Of a stretch of 64,000 nucleotides of DNA, positions 61,232-64,000 are shown piece by piece. The stretch is from Hymenobacter psoromatis (GTDB lineage: Bacteria; Bacteroidota; Bacteroidia; Cytophagales; Hymenobacteraceae). Location of the stretch: positions 4,278,001-4,342,000 of the forward strand of contig CP014771.1 of assembly GCA_001596155.1 (NCBI GenBank), given 5' to 3'. Position numbers and translations under genes: made by a program. The notes beneath the pieces were generated by a model that was not told the DNA's origin, did no database searches, and saw nothing but the letters and a program-made list of their open reading frames with translations. The stretch's first letter is position 1; every line of letters begins with the position of its first letter.

Positions 61232-61759
61232 TCAGAGCGTCACATCGAAGTGCCCGTTGGTAATGTGTATCAGCTTGCCTGTTGTGGCCTCGCGGGTAGT
61301 GTAGCTGAAGGTTCCAGCGGCCACGTGCGCCACTGTGTCATAGCGGGTTATGCTGACAGTACCCACGGCTGCGCTATCAGTATAGTAGTAAGACCTGGGT
61401 AAAAGCGGCCCACTGGCGGGCGCGGGCGGAGTACTGGTATAGGTGGCGTAATTACCCGAGGGCTTCCAATAGGGCGTTTCCTTGCCAAGCTGGTAAGTGC
61501 CAGGGGTACGAGCATTTAGGAGTAAAATTGTTAGCTCATCATAGCTGGTTCTTGCCTGGATTGCCAAGCCACCCTTTCGATTGTAGTGGCCAGACTCTAG
61601 TGCTTTGGGAGGAGTAATAAAGAGGACAGGTGCGATATAAGGGGTGAAAAATCTTCCCTCAATCTGGCAAGAAAAAGTGTTGGGACCCGCGGGGGTAAGG
61701 TCTTCTTTGCGGCAGGCTACTACGAACAGTAAGATGCTTGAGAAAAATAGTTTATTCAT
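61232..61759 (-). CDS. Small lipoprotein related to the 14-17 kb array
   Basis: From ATG 61759 the 175-residue product has a lipoprotein signal (MNKLFFSSILLFVVAC, lipobox VVAC) and the same general layout as the three array lipoproteins: PAGPNTFSCQIEGRFFTP near the start, and VSITRYDTVAHVAAGTFSY with IHITNGHFDVTL at the end. Overall identity is low, so it is a distant paralogue. No hydrolase head lies next to it. Like the array genes it is relatively AT-rich. Function is unknown. Confidence 0.78.
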   Translation of the reverse strand: MNKLFFSSILLFVVACRKEDLTPAGPNTFSCQIEGRFFTPYIAPVLFITPPKALESGHYNRKGGLAIQARTSYDELTILLLNARTPGTYQLGKETPYWKPSGNYATYTSTPPAPASGPLLPRSYYYTDSAAVGTVSITRYDTVAHVAAGTFSYTTREATTGKLIHITNGHFDVTL

Positions 61760-62043
61760 AATAATGACAAGCGAGGTGTTAAATATGCCTTTGCAACTAC
61801 AAAGCACCTAGCTGGGCTACTATTTGCCAACCCAATAGTTGTGGGTAACGGACTTTAAAAAACAGTACGGCTAACTCGTAAGAATCAATAAGAGAAACAG
61901 TTGAGAGAAAAAAATAGGACGCCAGGATATTTTGTTCGGGCCAGCTGAAGCTGCCCGTAGCACCTGACTACCGCCCAACCGGATTAGTCATTGCCGACCG
62001 GCCCCGACTTGCGCGGCCCGCCCCTCTCGGCCGCGCCGACGGC
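61760..62043. other. Gap between the lipoprotein and GH26 genes
   Basis: About 280 bp, AT-rich at the left and GC-rich at the right. It should hold the promoter of the lipoprotein gene. No gene, repeat or clear terminator was recognised. Confidence 0.5.
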
Positions 62044-63075
62044 TCAGGGAAGCTCCTTTGCCACGTCCCCGGCACTCAGCACGCGCGGGTCAGCATACGT
62101 GCGCTTGATTTCGGCCTCGCTGTTGTTCTTGAACAACATTTCGCCCCACGACATAAACCAGACGTAGGGCTGCTGCGCCAGCTGGGTGGGGGTAGGGAGC
62201 ACGCTGTGTTCGGACAAGCCCAGCGGCTTGCCGGCGGCCAGCCGCTGCATGGCCGCGTACCAGCGCTGCGGATACACTGCGGCGGCGCTGTCTTTGCGCG
62301 GGTAGATGTCCGTGCCCAGCAAATCCACTTTGTCGCGGCCGGGGAAGAACGTTTCGACGCCCGGTGTGGGTTTGTCGGGCGTCCAGGCCCAGAGAATGTT
62401 GTTTAGGTGGTGATGCTCAGTGTAATACGTGTAGAGCTGATTCCAGAGCGCGGCCGCGCCGCGCGGCCCTGGCCGGCCGCCCCACCAGAACCAGCCGCCG
62501 TTCATCTCGTGGTAGGGCCGGAAAATGATGGGAATCTTAGCCGCTTGCAACTGCTGCAAGTAGCCGGCCAGCCGGTCCATCTGGGCCGCCCACTTCTGGT
62601 AGAGCGGCGTGCCCGGCGTGAGCAGCTCCCGCCACTGCGCATCGGTGAGCTGGCTGATAATGCCGCCCTGGAAGGGGGTAGGCTCGCCCAGCGCCGGGTT
62701 GGCCTGGTGGTAGCTGAGCACGATAATGGCCCCGCGCTGGTGCTGCTTCGCTATTTCGGCCACCAGCAGCGGCCGGTACTTGATGTTGTCGATGTCGTGG
62801 GTCGAGTCGGCAAAGCCAAAGTCGCCGCCCCAAATGGCCGGGTACTCGCCCGTGAGGCGATGTACCTCATCCGTATTTACCGACATGCGCCCCAGCACGT
62901 TGTGCATTCCCGACAAGGTATGCTTGCCGCGCAGGCGGTATAGGTACGTCAGCAGCCGGCGCGCCTCGGGCGTGGCGTGCGGGTTGATGGGGCGCGGCTT
63001 GGGCGGGCCGGCAACGAGCGTGAGCGGCCCGCTCAGGCCCAGCAGGCACAGGAAAAGAAGGCGGAGATGACGCAT
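62044..63075 (-). CDS. GH26 beta-mannanase
   Basis: GH26 enzymes cut beta-1,4-mannan or glucomannan inside the chain. From ATG 63075 the product has 343 residues with a signal peptide (MRHLRLLFLCLLGLSGPLTL). The barrel shows YRLRGKHTLSGMHNV, YPAIWGGDFGFADST, the acid/base Glu in FRPYHEMNGGWFWW and the nucleophile Glu in KPLGLSEHSVLP. The family's ILWAWTPDK and LGTDIYPR are present. The longer upstream in-frame start has no signal peptide and overlaps the divergent promoter region. It adds mannan to the hemicellulose targets of this window. Confidence 0.92.
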   Translation of the reverse strand: MRHLRLLFLCLLGLSGPLTLVAGPPKPRPINPHATPEARRLLTYLYRLRGKHTLSGMHNVLGRMSVNTDEVHRLTGEYPAIWGGDFGFADSTHDIDNIKYRPLLVAEIAKQHQRGAIIVLSYHQANPALGEPTPFQGGIISQLTDAQWRELLTPGTPLYQKWAAQMDRLAGYLQQLQAAKIPIIFRPYHEMNGGWFWWGGRPGPRGAAALWNQLYTYYTEHHHLNNILWAWTPDKPTPGVETFFPGRDKVDLLGTDIYPRKDSAAAVYPQRWYAAMQRLAAGKPLGLSEHSVLPTPTQLAQQPYVWFMSWGEMLFKNNSEAEIKRTYADPRVLSAGDVAKELP

Positions 63076-63168
63076 GGGGCAGGGGCAACGATTCTGCGCA
63101 ATATTAACCTGCCGGGGTGGCCAAAACGTAATAGAATACCAGCGTTCTTTTCCAATCCCTACCCCTCC

Positions 63169-64000
63169 GTGCCCGACCAACCCGAATCCAAAACCGCCAT
63201 TATCGCCGCGCTGGCGGCCAACCTGGGCATTGCCGTTATCAAGTTTGTGGCGGCGTGGTTCACGGGCTCGTCGGCGATGCTCTCGGAGGGCATTCACTCG
63301 CTCGTGGACACGGCCAACGAGTGGCTGCTGCTGCTGGGGCTGCGCGCCAGCCGGCGGCCGGCCAGCGTGCGGCGGCCGTTTGGCTACGGGCGCGAGCTGT
63401 ATTTCTGGGCCTTCATGGTGGCGGTGTTCATCTTCACCATCGGCGGCGGGCTATCGCTCTACGAGGGCTACGAGCACCTGCGCCACCCCGCGCCGCTGGG
63501 CAGCCCCACCTGGAACTACGTGGTGCTGGCCGCGGCCTTTTGCCTGGATGGCAGCTCGTTTCTGGTGGCGCGGCGCGCCTTCAACGCGCAGCGGGGCCAG
63601 CAGCCGTTCTGGGCCGCTTTCCGTGCCAGCAAGGACCCGTCGATTTTCGTCGTGCTCTTCGAGGATGCGTCCGACCTGCTAGGCCTGCTCATCGCCTTTT
63701 TGGGCGTTTTCCTGAGTCATTGGCTGAATATGCCCGTGCTGGATGGGGTAGCGTCGCTGCTCATTGGGGTGCTGCTGCTGGTAGTGGCCGTGCTGCTGCT
63801 GCGCGAAACCAAGAGCCTGCTGCTGGGCGAGCCCGCCGAAGATGCCCTGCTCCGGCACGTGACGGACCTGGCCTGCGCCGAAAAAATGATTGTGCGCACC
63901 GCGCCGCCGCTCTCGTCCTACCTCAGCCCGCACGAGATACTGGTGGTGCTGCCCGTCGAGTTCGTGCCCGACCTGCCCGCCGCCCAGCTCACTGAAGTAG
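63169..64000 (+). CDS. Cation diffusion facilitator (CDF) metal transporter, C terminus outside window
   Basis: CDF proteins export Zn, Co, Fe or Mn in exchange for protons. A GTG at 63169 starts VPDQPESKTAIIAALAANLG and the frame is open to the window edge (277 codons). Six membrane segments can be followed. The metal site in TM2 is H43/D47 (SEGIHSLVDTANEW), and TM5 has VVLFEDASDLLGLL, where E and D replace the HxxxD of the YiiP type; this FEDxxxLLG form is seen in the ZnT9-like branch. The cytoplasmic C-terminal domain begins at the end of the window. It is divergent from GH26. Confidence 0.88.
   Translation, partial: MPDQPESKTAIIAALAANLGIAVIKFVAAWFTGSSAMLSEGIHSLVDTANEWLLLLGLRASRRPASVRRPFGYGRELYFWAFMVAVFIFTIGGGLSLYEGYEHLRHPAPLGSPTWNYVVLAAAFCLDGSSFLVARRAFNAQRGQQPFWAAFRASKDPSIFVVLFEDASDLLGLLIAFLGVFLSHWLNMPVLDGVASLLIGVLLLVVAVLLLRETKSLLLGEPAEDALLRHVTDLACAEKMIVRTAPPLSSYLSPHEILVVLPVEFVPDLPAAQLTEV

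Overview
The window looks like a chromosomal segment of a GC-rich member of the Bacteroidota, most likely Hymenobacter or a close relative. Reasons: the type IX secretion gene sprA next to ruvA and gcvH, a SusC/SusD pair with a FecI/FecR-type regulator, a T9SS C-terminal sorting domain, promoter -7 elements of the form TAnnTTTG, and almost no Shine-Dalgarno sequences. Genus is inference from style of sequence, not from a search. No rRNA, tRNA or CRISPR was seen.

Layout. 1-10.5 kb: a VanZ/M28-peptidase fusion, gcvH, sprA and ruvA, all on the minus strand. 10.9-17.1 kb: an AT-richer accessory block of three tandem modules, each a small outer-membrane-type lipoprotein followed by the head of a secreted protein. 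Only the last head continues into a full hydrolase with a T9SS tail, and that gene carries an in-frame TAA. 17.4-26.6 kb: malic enzyme, a LysM lytic transglycosylase, gatA, two tatA paralogues and a lipid-linked sugar flippase. 26.7-34.2 kb: an enoyl-CoA hydratase-like gene, mscL, a small secreted protein, then infB, nusA and rimP. 34.3-38.2 kb: ggt and glgB, followed by a young insertion sequence with a 5-bp target duplication.

39.8-54.6 kb is a polysaccharide utilisation locus: GH43-like, GH115, SusD, STN-type SusC, FecR anti-sigma, ECF sigma, GH5-like and PhyH, with a divergent AraC regulator. Sigma, anti-sigma and the STN domain of SusC are the parts of a cell-surface signalling relay, and GH115 points to glucuronoxylan as substrate. 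54.8-64 kb: two short-chain dehydrogenases, a DUF1905/YdeI protein, a half-size GT4-like protein, GH31 alpha-glucosidase, another lipoprotein of the accessory-block type, GH26 mannanase, and the start of a CDF metal transporter.

Three window-wide patterns stand out. (1) The lipoprotein/effector-head array at 10.9-17.1 kb looks like an effector-immunity locus that would use SprA-dependent secretion; this is a hypothesis. (2) The octamer GGGTAGGG occurs about 40 times on the plus strand and about 8 times on the minus strand by hand count, irrespective of gene direction. It matches the E. coli KOPS consensus GGGNAGGG. (3) About a dozen long inverted repeats, several perfect over 39-60 bp per arm, sit in gene junctions, mostly between co-directional genes.
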